This document shows, in pieces, positions 45,752 to 54,211 of a stretch of 64,000 nucleotides of DNA. A program made the position numbers and the translations under genes. Source of the stretch: Leptolyngbya sp. SIO1E4. Lineage in GTDB: Bacteria > Cyanobacteriota > Cyanobacteriia > Phormidesmidales > Phormidesmidaceae. The stretch is from positions 1,376,001 to 1,440,000 of the forward strand of contig JAAHFU020000002.1 of assembly GCA_010672825.2 (NCBI GenBank). The letters are read 5' to 3'. The notes beneath the pieces were generated by a model that ran no database searches, was not told the DNA's origin, and saw nothing but the letters and a program-made list of their open reading frames with translations. Numbering within the stretch: the first letter of the stretch is position 1; every line of letters starts with the position of its first letter.

Positions 45752-47980
45752 ATGGCAACTAAATTCCCAAAATTTAGCCAGGCTCTGGCCCAGGATCCGA
45801 CCACAAGGCGGATCTGGTATGGGATTGCCACGGCCCACGATTTTGAAAGCCACGATGGCATGACGGAGGAAAATCTTTACCAGAAGATTTTTGCTTCTCA
45901 CTTTGGTCATCTGGCCATCATCTTTTTGTGGACCTCAGGTAATCTGTTCCATGTCGCCTGGCAAGGCAACTTCGAGCAGTGGGTCAAAGACCCGCTGGGT
46001 GTTCGTCCCATCGCCCACGCGATTTGGGATCCTCAATTTGGTCAACCCGCAGTAGATGCCTTCACCCAGGCGGGGGCCAACTATCCCGTAGATATTTCTT
46101 TCTCGGGTGTTTACCACTGGTGGTACACCATCGGCATGCGCACCAACCTGGATTTATACAGTGGTGCTCTGTTCTTGTTGGTTTTAGCTGCCGTATTCCT
46201 GTTTGCTGGTTGGCTACATCTCCAGCCTAAGTTTCGACCCAGCTTGGCCTGGTTCAAAAATGCGGAATCCCGTTTGAATCACCATCTGGCTGGTCTGTTT
46301 GGGGTGAGCTCTTTGGCCTGGGCCGGTCACCTTATCCACGTTGCGATTCCCGAAGCGCGGGGGCAGCATGTGGGTTGGGATAACTTCCTGAAGGTGAGTC
46401 CGCATCCAGCGGGTTTACTCCCCTTCTTTACTGGGAAGTGGGGTGTTTATGCTCAGAACCCTGACGCGGTTAATCATGCCTTTGGCACCAGTGATGGCGC
46501 TGGAACGGCAATCTTAACCTTCCTCGGGGGCTTCCATCCTCAAACTGAAGCGCTTTGGTTGACGGATATTGCGCACCACCATCTGGCGATCGCAGTTATC
46601 TTCATCGTTGCGGGCCACATGTACCGAACCAACTTCGGCATTGGTCACACCATGAAGGAGATCATGAATGCTCACAATCCTCCGAAGGGCACGCCCTTTG
46701 GCGGCATGATTGGCGAAGGCCACAAGGGCATGTATGACACCTACAACAACTCTCTGCATTTCCAGTTAGGGTGGCACCTGGCCTGTTTAGGGGTGATTAC
46801 CTCTTTGGTGGCGCAGCATATGTATTCGCTGCCGTCCTATGCATTTATTGCGAAGGACTACACCACCCAGGCGGCGCTATATACCCATCACCAGTACATT
46901 GCTGGCTTCTTGATGGTTGGTGCATTTGCCCATGGGGCGATCTTCTTGATTCGGGATTATGACCCCAAGGCCAATGAGAACAACGTGCTGGCTCGCATGC
47001 TGGAGCACAAGGAAGCACTGATCTCCCACTTAAGCTGGGTGTCTCTCTTCCTGGGCTTCCACACCCTGGGGCTCTATGTCCACAATGATGTGGTCGTCGC
47101 GTTTGGCACACCGGAGAAGCAAATCCTGGTAGAGCCGGTGTTTGCCCAGTGGATTCAAGCTTCCCACGGCAAACTGTTGTATGGATTTGATGCGCTGCTG
47201 TCTAACTCTGACAGCATTGCCACGACGGCTTGGCCTAACTACGGTAACGTTTGGCTGCCGGGTTGGCTAGACGCCATCAACAGCAGCAGCAATTCTCTGT
47301 TCCTTACCATTGGGCCAGGAGACTTCTTGGTGCACCATGCGATCGCCCTCGGTCTGCACACTACCACTTTGATCCTGGTGAAGGGAGCACTCGATGCTCG
47401 CGGTTCCAAGCTGATGCCAGACAAAAAAGACTTTGGCTACAGCTTCCCTTGTGACGGCCCTGGCCGGGGGGGTACCTGTGACATCTCTGCTTGGGATGCC
47501 TTCTACTTGGCCATGTTCTGGATGCTCAACACCATTGGCTGGTTGACCTTCTACTGGCACTGGAAGCATCTCACCCTGTGGTCAGGCAATGTGGCTCAGT
47601 TCAACGAAGGTTCAACCTACTTGATGGGCTGGTTTAAGGACTACCTGTGGCTCAACTCATCGCAGTTGATTAACGGTTACAACGCCTACGGCATGAATAA
47701 CTTGGCTGTTTGGTCCTGGATGTTCTTATTTGGACACCTGGTCTGGGCAACGGGTTTCATGTTCCTGATCAGCTGGCGCGGTTACTGGCAAGAGCTCATC
47801 GAGACCCTTGTTTGGGCACATGAGCGTACCCCACTCGCTAACCTCGTTCGCTGGAAGGATAAGCCCGTGGCGCTGTCCATCGTTCAGGCACGTGTGGTAG
47901 GTCTAGCACACTTCACCGTGGGCTACATCGTTACCTATGCTGCCTTCCTAATCGCCTCAACGTCTAGTCGCTTTGGCTAG
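45752..47980 (+). CDS. psaB: photosystem I core protein PsaB (P700 apoprotein A2)
   Basis: 742 aa, full length, the PsaA partner. The F_X loop [18 protein letters not shown] (near 567-584) supplies the other two cysteines of the 4Fe-4S cluster. It starts [24 protein letters not shown], the standard PsaB N-terminus. It is followed by a hairpin (48008-48031) and then psaL about 380 bp later. Confidence 0.98.
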   Translation: MATKFPKFSQALAQDPTTRRIWYGIATAHDFESHDGMTEENLYQKIFASHFGHLAIIFLWTSGNLFHVAWQGNFEQWVKDPLGVRPIAHAIWDPQFGQPAVDAFTQAGANYPVDISFSGVYHWWYTIGMRTNLDLYSGALFLLVLAAVFLFAGWLHLQPKFRPSLAWFKNAESRLNHHLAGLFGVSSLAWAGHLIHVAIPEARGQHVGWDNFLKVSPHPAGLLPFFTGKWGVYAQNPDAVNHAFGTSDGAGTAILTFLGGFHPQTEALWLTDIAHHHLAIAVIFIVAGHMYRTNFGIGHTMKEIMNAHNPPKGTPFGGMIGEGHKGMYDTYNNSLHFQLGWHLACLGVITSLVAQHMYSLPSYAFIAKDYTTQAALYTHHQYIAGFLMVGAFAHGAIFLIRDYDPKANENNVLARMLEHKEALISHLSWVSLFLGFHTLGLYVHNDVVVAFGTPEKQILVEPVFAQWIQASHGKLLYGFDALLSNSDSIATTAWPNYGNVWLPGWLDAINSSSNSLFLTIGPGDFLVHHAIALGLHTTTLILVKGALDARGSKLMPDKKDFGYSFPCDGPGRGGTCDISAWDAFYLAMFWMLNTIGWLTFYWHWKHLTLWSGNVAQFNEGSTYLMGWFKDYLWLNSSQLINGYNAYGMNNLAVWSWMFLFGHLVWATGFMFLISWRGYWQELIETLVWAHERTPLANLVRWKDKPVALSIVQARVVGLAHFTVGYIVTYAAFLIASTSSRFG

Positions 47981-48362
47981 TGGCTAAGGGCTAAGAGACG
48001 ATCACAGTGGGGGCATCTTGTTATGCCCCCATCTCCCCCTTATCAATCGACCCCTTTAGTAGACTTTTGTATTTTCTTGAGGGGCGTCAGACGTTCACGA
48101 CACATTTCAACTTCTGACACCTCCTCTACAGGCTTGAGGCGCATTGGAGACTCTCCGCGTCTCTAGGGTCCTGGTTCTTCGGGGTAGTTGAGCCAGGACT
48201 TTACTTTTGTATCAGGCAATTTTATAGGCCGTATGATGCCAGCCGATTGCCTATGTCGCAGTTGCTTTTGTCATTGCGATCGCCCAATCAACTCGTTCTT
48301 CCCTCCTTATAAAGGAGAGCGAAAAGGACACCAATCCAAAAACTCTGGAGGCAAATTAAACC
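47981..48362. other. spacer between psaB and psaL
   Basis: About 380 bp. It contains the psaB hairpin (48008-48031) and presumably a separate psaL promoter and leader. A 67-codon frame at 48188-48391 runs into psaL out of frame and is not called. No psaM-like small gene was found. Confidence 0.5.
48008..48031 (+). terminator. terminator-like hairpin after psaB
   Basis: Nine-base-pair stem TGGGGGCAT/ATGCCCCCA, loop CTTGTT, 27 bp after the psaB stop, followed by a C-rich rather than T-rich stretch. Confidence 0.6.
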
Positions 48363-48842
48363 ATGACAAATCAAGTGGTTCAGCCCTATAAGGGCAGCCC
48401 TGAATTAGGTCACCTGTCCACCCCTATTAGTGATTCTGCCTTTGTGCGGACCTTTATCGGGGCTTTACCTGCTTATCGTAAAGGCATGGCACCCATCTCC
48501 AGAGGCTTGGAAATCGGGTTGGCCCATGGCTATTTCTTAGTGGGGCCAGAGATCGTTGTGGGCGCTCTGCGAGACTTCGATGCAGCTCCTTATATTGGTG
48601 GGCTGATTACTGCGATCGCGATCGTTCTACTGGGCACAGCCTGCATGGGGGCCCATGGTTTGGTTTCCCTCAAACCTGCCGCTGAATCAGACGCTGGCAC
48701 TGACCCCTTGCAAACGTCAGAAGGCTGGAGTGAAATGACCACCGGTTTCTTCCTGGGCGGTATGGGCGGAGCTTATATGGCCTATTTCCTGCTGTCCCAC
48801 TTTGAAGAAATCAATGCCATCTTCCGTGGTTTTGTCAATTAG
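48363..48842 (+). CDS. psaL: photosystem I subunit XI (PsaL)
   Basis: 159 aa membrane subunit with helices near 50-72, 78-105 and 128-150. Family motifs include PYKGSPELGHLSTPISDSAFVRTFIGALPAYR and RGLEIGLAHGYFLVGPE. PsaL sits at the centre of PSI oligomers and is required for trimers or tetramers. RBS GGAGG precedes the ATG. psaI follows 66 bp later. Its position directly behind psaAB is noted as a finding. Confidence 0.96.
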   Translation: MTNQVVQPYKGSPELGHLSTPISDSAFVRTFIGALPAYRKGMAPISRGLEIGLAHGYFLVGPEIVVGALRDFDAAPYIGGLITAIAIVLLGTACMGAHGLVSLKPAAESDAGTDPLQTSEGWSEMTTGFFLGGMGGAYMAYFLLSHFEEINAIFRGFVN

Positions 48843-48908
48843 CACAGCAATTACGCAGGCCGATTCAAACACCTACGACTTCAAAAAAAGTATAAGGAGA
48901 CTTTGATC

Positions 48909-49025
48909 ATGGATGGAACTTATGCAGCGTCCTGGTTGCCCTGGATTCTCATTCCTGTGGTTACCTGGTTGATGCCAGCAGCAGTTATGGGGCTATTGTT
49001 CTTCTACATTGAGAGCGATGCCTAA
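48909..49025 (+). CDS. psaI: photosystem I subunit VIII (PsaI)
   Basis: 38 aa, a single-helix protein starting [18 protein letters not shown] and ending [10 protein letters not shown], the PsaI pattern. It packs against PsaL and stabilises it. RBS AAGGAGA lies 9 bp before the ATG. A strong terminator 62 bp downstream ends the psaL-psaI unit. Confidence 0.93.
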   Translation: MDGTYAASWLPWILIPVVTWLMPAAVMGLLFFYIESDA

Positions 49026-49087
49026 CAGTTTTTGAGTTGCCATAGCTTTCAGGCCGGAGTGTTGAACTCTACTTGAGAACACAGTGC

Positions 49088-49116
49088 AGAGACGCGATAA
49101 CCGCGTCTCTTTTTTA
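49088..49116 (+). terminator. intrinsic terminator after psaI
   Basis: Nine-base-pair stem AGAGACGCG/CGCGTCTCT, loop ATAAC, then TTTTTA. Canonical. Confidence 0.9.
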
Positions 49117-49265
49117 GTGCCCTACATGTTAGCGCTGACCCTTTGGATTGACCTAATTTTTTTGAGCCACCTTGCTGATTGCCTACCTGCTCTGAAAGAA
49201 AAACGCGAGGCAATCAGCCGTTTAGTCAGGAACTTGAAGCAAAATTCCGAAGATTTTGTCCAGTC

Positions 49266-49502
49266 CTATGAGCCAAGCTGCAAGAGAAACCAGCCAATCA
49301 AAAGCGCGACAACAGCGATGATCACCTTGAGAGCCATGTCTTTCAAGAAGGCACGGTTATTTGCTCTATGAGTTTTCGATGTATCAGTCTTCTTGATAAA
49401 CAGAAATGAGAATTCACCGATGGCGCTGATTGCAAGAGGTATGCCAAAGCGCAATAGTCCCATAGCACCAACTGCCATGAGCAACAATCCAAAAACTGCC
49501 AT
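49266..49502 (-). CDS. small membrane protein, unknown function
   Basis: 78 aa with two hydrophobic helices (about 2-35 and 57-76) separated by a basic loop (FIKKTDTSKTHRANNRAFLKD). A perfect AAAGGAGG stands 5 bp before the ATG, and this supports a real gene. No family recognised. It is convergent with psaI. Confidence 0.65.
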   Translation of the reverse strand: MAVFGLLLMAVGAMGLLRFGIPLAISAIGEFSFLFIKKTDTSKTHRANNRAFLKDMALKVIIAVVALLIGWFLLQLGS

Positions 49503-49839
49503 AATCCTCCTTTAATGGGGCATATTAATATACGGCGACTCTGTAGAGCTTCAGATCCTCAATGCCGTTTTGATACCATAGTTAATAAACTGTAATTCAG
49601 GCAGGAAAATTGTTTGAACAATGTACGGGGTCAAGTAAAGTATAAATTACTGCTTAAAATACCTGTAATTCTGCGACAAGTTAAAGTGTTAGAAAATGCT
49701 CCGTGTTTGAATCAACGGGTAGATAATGTTAGGGCATCTACGTTGATTACCCTCAACTCCCAATTTGGGAGCTGAGGGTAATCAACTCTCTACGCTAGCA
49801 AGCCAGAATGAGCGCGCGCACTTTAAACGAGCCCCATCT
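49503..49839. other. spacer with long hairpin
   Basis: About 340 bp. The only structure seen is the inverted repeat at 49743-49785. The promoter of the small membrane protein gene should lie in the part nearest 49503. Confidence 0.45.
49743..49785 (-). terminator. 21-bp-arm hairpin downstream of the 351-aa gene
   Basis: Arms of 21 bases (TTGATTACCCTCAACTCCCA-A and its complement) with a single mismatch and a one-base centre. It starts 55 bp past the stop of the minus-strand gene at 49840 and has no T-run on either side. Confidence 0.6.
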
Positions 49840-50895
49840 TTACGTATCAGGAAAAGCCCTGATCATTCCGTGCATATAAGGGGTCACTAAGGTTTCTTGA
49901 TCAGAGTCCAAGTGATTTAAAGTCTCATCCATCAAAAATTGATTTGCCGTTGCCGTCATTTTCCAAGATATGTTTAAATTTTCAAAGACCATAATGCACA
50001 TGGCGACCAATTCTTGCTCTACAAACTTCAAATTGTTTTCCAGAATGCAAAGCCAAAGATAGGCTTGAAACATATCGAAATCCCTTAGACAAGAGTGCTT
50101 GACCTGCGGGTTATTCAACCCACCCCTACGGCCATAATGTCGAGGAAACGCTGTGCACAAGCGATGGTAAACTGCTGTCGAAATCTCTGTGACCTTGGGC
50201 AAGGTCTGTTCAACAAGCGTAAAGGTTGGTGAAGTAGAATCGTGTTTTGCACCTGCAGCGCAGACCCGTTGCCAAGGCAGTGCGACTTGCTCTTCAAGAA
50301 ACTTGAAATAAGGCTTGATTAAAACTTGCTCTGCAGGGGCTAACTGTTCAAGTAATAAAGCATTACTGAAGTTTATCTGCGTTGTAATAAAGCCTAGAGA
50401 CCGCCAATCTTTAGAGAGCAGATACTGTTCCTGCAGCTCTAACAGCAGCGGTTCTAATACTTGAGCCAGCTGGTCAATCTTAGGGATTCCCCAAGCTGCA
50501 AGAGAGGTATCTCCAAAGGTTTCCCATAGCCGTCCCTTAGAAGACATTGCCACTAATGCGGATGATTCCTGATAAACCTCCAGTAGCTTAAGGTACACAT
50601 GACTCGCACATTTGGCTAATCGTCCAGCTTCTATCAAATCTAAAGCTTCATGCTGAGCGAGAAGATCTTTTGTTCTGATCGCTGCCAATGAGCATTTCTG
50701 CTTGACGATCTCTTTGGATAATTTTTCGGCTGCCTGAGTGCGACCGTTTTCTGAAGAAGCAGCACGCAACTCATTGCGAACTAAAGGATTATTCCCTATG
50801 GGTAAAACAGAGAGATCAGGCAGGTAGCGGGCCGCCCAAATATTAATCAAACGCTCGACAGTGGGGACTTCAGATAGTTGGGAACTGATCAACAT
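49840..50895 (-). CDS. hypothetical protein, 351 aa
   Basis: Not recognised. 351 aa, predicted soluble and mostly alpha-helical, without signal peptide or membrane segment. Features seen: an N-terminal INIWAARYLPDLSVLPIGNN segment, an Ala/Leu/Glu-rich helical middle, and an aromatic C-terminal part (RDFDMFQAYLWLCILENNLKFVEQELVAMCIMVFENL). The Cys content is moderate, without a CxxC pattern. The frame is long and intact and followed by a strong hairpin, so it is probably expressed. Neighbours give no clue. Confidence 0.7.
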   Translation of the reverse strand: MLISSQLSEVPTVERLINIWAARYLPDLSVLPIGNNPLVRNELRAASSENGRTQAAEKLSKEIVKQKCSLAAIRTKDLLAQHEALDLIEAGRLAKCASHVYLKLLEVYQESSALVAMSSKGRLWETFGDTSLAAWGIPKIDQLAQVLEPLLLELQEQYLLSKDWRSLGFITTQINFSNALLLEQLAPAEQVLIKPYFKFLEEQVALPWQRVCAAGAKHDSTSPTFTLVEQTLPKVTEISTAVYHRLCTAFPRHYGRRGGLNNPQVKHSCLRDFDMFQAYLWLCILENNLKFVEQELVAMCIMVFENLNISWKMTATANQFLMDETLNHLDSDQETLVTPYMHGMIRAFPDT

Positions 50896-51692
50896 GACAC
50901 GATATTATGTGTAGGTTTAATCAAAAAAGATTGATGACCCTAAAATTATTTACGCTAAGCCTGGCCAGCATATTAAAGCAACTTTTGCTTACGAAAAAAT
51001 GCCCATTCAGGGTGTAATCTAGCGTCTGAATCAATTATGTTTATTGCTATAGAAAACTCCAATAGCTTTGTTATCTCTTCATTAAATCAACGTAAAATTC
51101 CTGCCATGTCAGGGCGGGAATCTATCAGTTCTTTATTTTCCTTCAACATAAAAAACCAGGATTTTCCTCACATGTAAAAATATTAGAGATCCTTATATTG
51201 ATTATAAAATAATTCTATAACTCTATTTTCTGGCGTGATTTGTTAACTGAAAATAGGGTGTTAAAACCCCGAGATTAATCTATTTGAAACTGATTCCTAT
51301 TTGATTTCCAGACTTATGCAAATAAGCCTGTTATTCAGAAGGTGATTCTCAAGCATGAGTCGGGAAGATCAATTGTAAGGGCTGCCTATGACGTATCCCT
51401 TTAGTGAAGTATTGGGTGCTCTTTAAACAAATGCGGGTGTCTTGCTGAAAGGGAAGCTTTCGGGGCAAATTCAGATATTGTTGGCAAAGCCTGCCTCTGA
51501 ACTGCGAGTGCAGAGATCGTGGGTAATGCTTCAATCGATCAGTCAAAATACGCTGCGAGAAAGGTGTCGCCCTGCAGCGTATCTTTGTCCTGGCGTCTAG
51601 AGCCTGTTGCCTGAGTTTCAAGTTCTACCATAGGAATTATTTCCTGCTTTAGGGGAATCTCGTCATCCATAGAACTCGAGGCGATCGCAATT
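50896..51692. other. AT-rich gene-free stretch
   Basis: About 800 bp, the first half strongly AT-rich. A 9-bp stem ATACGCTGC/GCAGCGTAT (51548-51556, 51574-51582) is the only clear structure. A 90-codon minus frame (51349-51621) shows no family resemblance and is not called. Confidence 0.45.
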
Positions 51693-52040
51693 ATGAAAAA
51701 GAGCCTAATAGTTGGGGTGTTGGCGCTGCTGTGCTGGTGTTGGGTGGTGGGGATTAGCCGGGCTCAGGTGGGGGATATTCGCTTAGAGTCGCGGGTGCGG
51801 AATTTGGAGTCAGAGATGTCGCGGATGCGATCGCAACTAACCCAGCTGGCCGCACAACTCTCAGGGTCTCAACGAGCTGCTCCGCCGCTGCCCTCAAATG
51901 CTTCCTCACCTCTATTAGAGCTGTCACTAGAAGAACAATTCGATAATCTGGCGACTCTGGCCATTGAGTTAAAACAGCAGTTGCGAGCGCTGGAGGCGCG
52001 GGTTGATCAATTGGAAGGTGCACCTAGGGAGGCACCTTAA
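51693..52040 (+). CDS. secreted coiled-coil protein, hypothetical
   Basis: 115 aa with a signal peptide (MKKSLIVGVLALLCWCWVVGISRAQ) and two heptad-like helices: RLESRVRNLESEMSRMRSQLTQLAAQL about 30-56 and a C-terminal ELKQQLRALEARVDQLEG about 91-108. A Pro/Ser linker lies between. It resembles small conserved cyanobacterial periplasmic coiled-coil proteins of unknown role. HIP1 site GCGATCGC immediately upstream of the ATG. Confidence 0.7.
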   Translation: MKKSLIVGVLALLCWCWVVGISRAQVGDIRLESRVRNLESEMSRMRSQLTQLAAQLSGSQRAAPPLPSNASSPLLELSLEEQFDNLATLAIELKQQLRALEARVDQLEGAPREAP

Positions 52041-52139
52041 ATCAGCGCGGAAGATTGCAGCGCGGAAGATTGGCAAACAAAGAGCGTGTGCAGCCACACT
52101 TCTCCTCGGATAGCCCCATACTGAAAGAAAATCCTTTTC

Positions 52140-53435
52140 ATGGAACGCCCAGAGCCATCGATTGCCCCTATGAACAAATACCTGGCCTGGCTGCCAGCGC
52201 TGAAGCGAGAAGTTTGGATTTTAGCGGCTGGGCAGCTGCTGTTGTTTATTGGTCAGGGATTCACCCTGGTGTATGCTTCCCTCTATTTTGTCAACGAGCT
52301 AGGATTCTCACCAACCCAAGTGGGGTTAGCGTTAGGGAGCGGCAGCATCTCTGGAACTTTAGGGCGCTTTTGGGTGGGGAATGCAGTGGAATCCCAGCGG
52401 TTAGGACGTCGGGGCACCCTGCTGATTGCTGCCGTGATTGCTGCCATGGGCAGTTTCTTTTTAGCCTTTGCCAACACCTTTCCTTTGCTCGTCGCTGGCA
52501 ACCTGCTGTTGGGTTTGGGGATTAGCCTCTATTGGCCTGCCACCATGGCCGTCACCACCGACCTGACGCCCCCTGAACAGCGGACAGAGGCCATGGCCAT
52601 TACGCGACTGGCAGACAATTTAGGGTTGGGGTTAGGAGCCTTAATTGCCGGGCAGTACATCGCGAGCGCTGGCAACTACTCAACCCTCTTTATCTGTAAA
52701 GGGCTGGCCTATCTGGTGTTTGGAATTGTGATTTTTGGGACGATTGCCGAAACTCGCCCTGCCCACAGTGTTCCTCGTACGCCACTGAAAAACTGGTGGC
52801 AGGCGTTGAGCCATGGTGACCTGGTGACTTACCTCCTCGCCAACCTGTTCTTCACGACCTACGCTGCCCAATTGAGCAGCACATTGCCTTTGTACTTGGC
52901 CAACTTTGTTCCAGGGGGCAACACCGAAACCGGGTTCTCTGAACAGTTCATTAGCTATTTCTTTGTTTGGCACGCGCTGTTAAAGATTCTGCTGCAGCTC
53001 CCGATTACCCGTTGGCTACGACCCATGTCTCATGCTTTGGTGTTGTTGGGGTCTCTAGGCCTATGGATGGGGGGATTTTTCCTGTTTTGGTTGCTTGGGA
53101 TGGCATCAAGCAGGGCGCTATGGGTAGTCCTGATAGCGTTTGCCTTCATTGCTATCGCTGAAATTCTCTACGTTCCCTCTGCCTCCGCCTTGGTTGGAGA
53201 CCTCGCTCCCATCACGTTGCGGGGAATTTACTTCTCTCTAGACTCACAATGCTGGGCGATCGGGTTCTTAATTGGCCCAGCTTTGGGCGGTTGGGCGTTA
53301 GATCATCCGGCTATGCTGGGAACCAACATTTGGTTAGCCCTGGTCTTAAGTGGTGCGATCGCAGGCATGATTCTGCTATTGCTGCGGGGGCAGTTGGCCA
53401 ATAACCCCCCTTCCTCCGAAGAAGCTCTGCTTTGA
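52140..53435 (+). CDS. major facilitator superfamily transporter
   Basis: 431 aa with about twelve hydrophobic segments. The MFS loop 2-3 motif appears as GSISGTLGRFWVGN...RLGRRGTLL near 74-105. Substrate unknown; the look is that of a multidrug or sugar-efflux type. Starts at 52140 and 52170 (MNKYLAWLPALKREVW) are both possible; no strong RBS distinguishes them. Monocistronic. Confidence 0.85.
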   Translation: MERPEPSIAPMNKYLAWLPALKREVWILAAGQLLLFIGQGFTLVYASLYFVNELGFSPTQVGLALGSGSISGTLGRFWVGNAVESQRLGRRGTLLIAAVIAAMGSFFLAFANTFPLLVAGNLLLGLGISLYWPATMAVTTDLTPPEQRTEAMAITRLADNLGLGLGALIAGQYIASAGNYSTLFICKGLAYLVFGIVIFGTIAETRPAHSVPRTPLKNWWQALSHGDLVTYLLANLFFTTYAAQLSSTLPLYLANFVPGGNTETGFSEQFISYFFVWHALLKILLQLPITRWLRPMSHALVLLGSLGLWMGGFFLFWLLGMASSRALWVVLIAFAFIAIAEILYVPSASALVGDLAPITLRGIYFSLDSQCWAIGFLIGPALGGWALDHPAMLGTNIWLALVLSGAIAGMILLLLRGQLANNPPSSEEALL

Positions 53436-53454
53436 AGCGAGACGGCTAGATACC

Positions 53455-53570
53455 TCTATTTTTGCTACTGTTTTTGCTACATATAGCCGTTTGCATTTGA
53501 ATAAAGCAGGCTCTAGACTTCATGCTCCAACATCCTGACCAAGACAGGATGTTCTGGACTCAACTGAACA
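53455..53570 (-). repeat. dispersed repeat, A-C form (reverse)
   Basis: Reverse-complement copy. CAGTTGAGTCCAGAACATCC (from 53566 leftward) corresponds to block A, and CTTTATTCAAATGCAAACGG corresponds to block C of the 31.4 kb copy; block B is absent. It includes a small inverted repeat ACATCCTG/CAGGATGT. Confidence 0.55.
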
Positions 53571-53597
53571 AGACTATATTGCTTACGGTTTTGTCAC

Positions 53598-54011
53598 TTA
53601 CGGTTTCAGCATTTCATCCAGCAGCTGCCGGGCCGGTTGAGCCTTGGCCAAAGCACCTTGATAATCACCATATAATTTCACCAGTTTGCCGAGGCCACTG
53701 ACACCGACCTTCACGTGTTCCAATTCTTCGCCCGACAGCATCTCACCGTCTAGCAGACGGCTTAGCAAAGACTTAATATCACCAACGTTCTGCCGTGCCT
53801 TTTGCAGCTTCTCTACCGTGCTTAACAGCGTCTTGAGGGCCGTAAACGTTTCCTCGATCGCCTGCTCGTCGGGCGTGCCAGTCGGGGTTGCCTCGATTGC
53901 TGTCTCTGGGGCTGTGGCCTCTGGGGTTGTGGCCTCTGGGGCTTTGGTCTCTGGAGTAATCGGTTTCGGAGCGGAAGAAACTGCCACTTTACTGCCCTTA
54001 GGTTGTGCCAT
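53598..54011 (-). CDS. hypothetical protein with PET-rich linker and helical C-terminus
   Basis: 137 aa. The N-terminal half is low-complexity with tandem PEATTPEATAPE-like repeats (about 20-45); the C-terminal half (about 50-137) is helical (IEETFTALKTLLSTVEKLQKARQ; VGDIKSLLSRLLDGEML). No membrane segment. ATG at 54011 is chosen because AGGAGG stands 5 bp upstream; the frame opens 12 codons earlier. It may be a scaffold or adaptor protein. No family recognised. Confidence 0.7.
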   Translation of the reverse strand: MAQPKGSKVAVSSAPKPITPETKAPEATTPEATAPETAIEATPTGTPDEQAIEETFTALKTLLSTVEKLQKARQNVGDIKSLLSRLLDGEMLSGEELEHVKVGVSGLGKLVKLYGDYQGALAKAQPARQLLDEMLKP

Positions 54012-54140
54012 ACTGCCTCCTACAAAAAATGACTTCAGCGCCAGCAACAGTGGGTTGCGACACGCTCAAGTGATGCAATTGTACTATCTCAGTCTGTTTT
54101 TAGGCTTGCCGATTGCTGTTATCAACGTACCACTCGTCTT

Positions 54141-54184
54141 ATACCAACCGTCCATGCTACCGAGGCGGCATGGACAATTGGTAT
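54141..54184 (-). terminator. hairpin downstream of the beta-helix gene
   Basis: ATACCAACCGTCCATGC and GCATGGACAATTGGTAT pair at 15 of 17 positions across a ten-base loop. It lies 28 bp past the stop of the minus-strand gene at 54212, without a T-run. Confidence 0.55.
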
Positions 54185-54211
54185 TAGCGCCGGGAAGTGC
54201 TCGGCAAGACA

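Noticed and set aside
49084-49371. 95-codon plus-strand frame after psaI
   Set aside because: It begins inside the psaI terminator and overlaps the antisense small membrane gene, which has a much better RBS.
51349-51621. 90-codon minus-strand frame in the 800-bp spacer
   Set aside because: Composition and lack of similarity suggest chance; no RBS.
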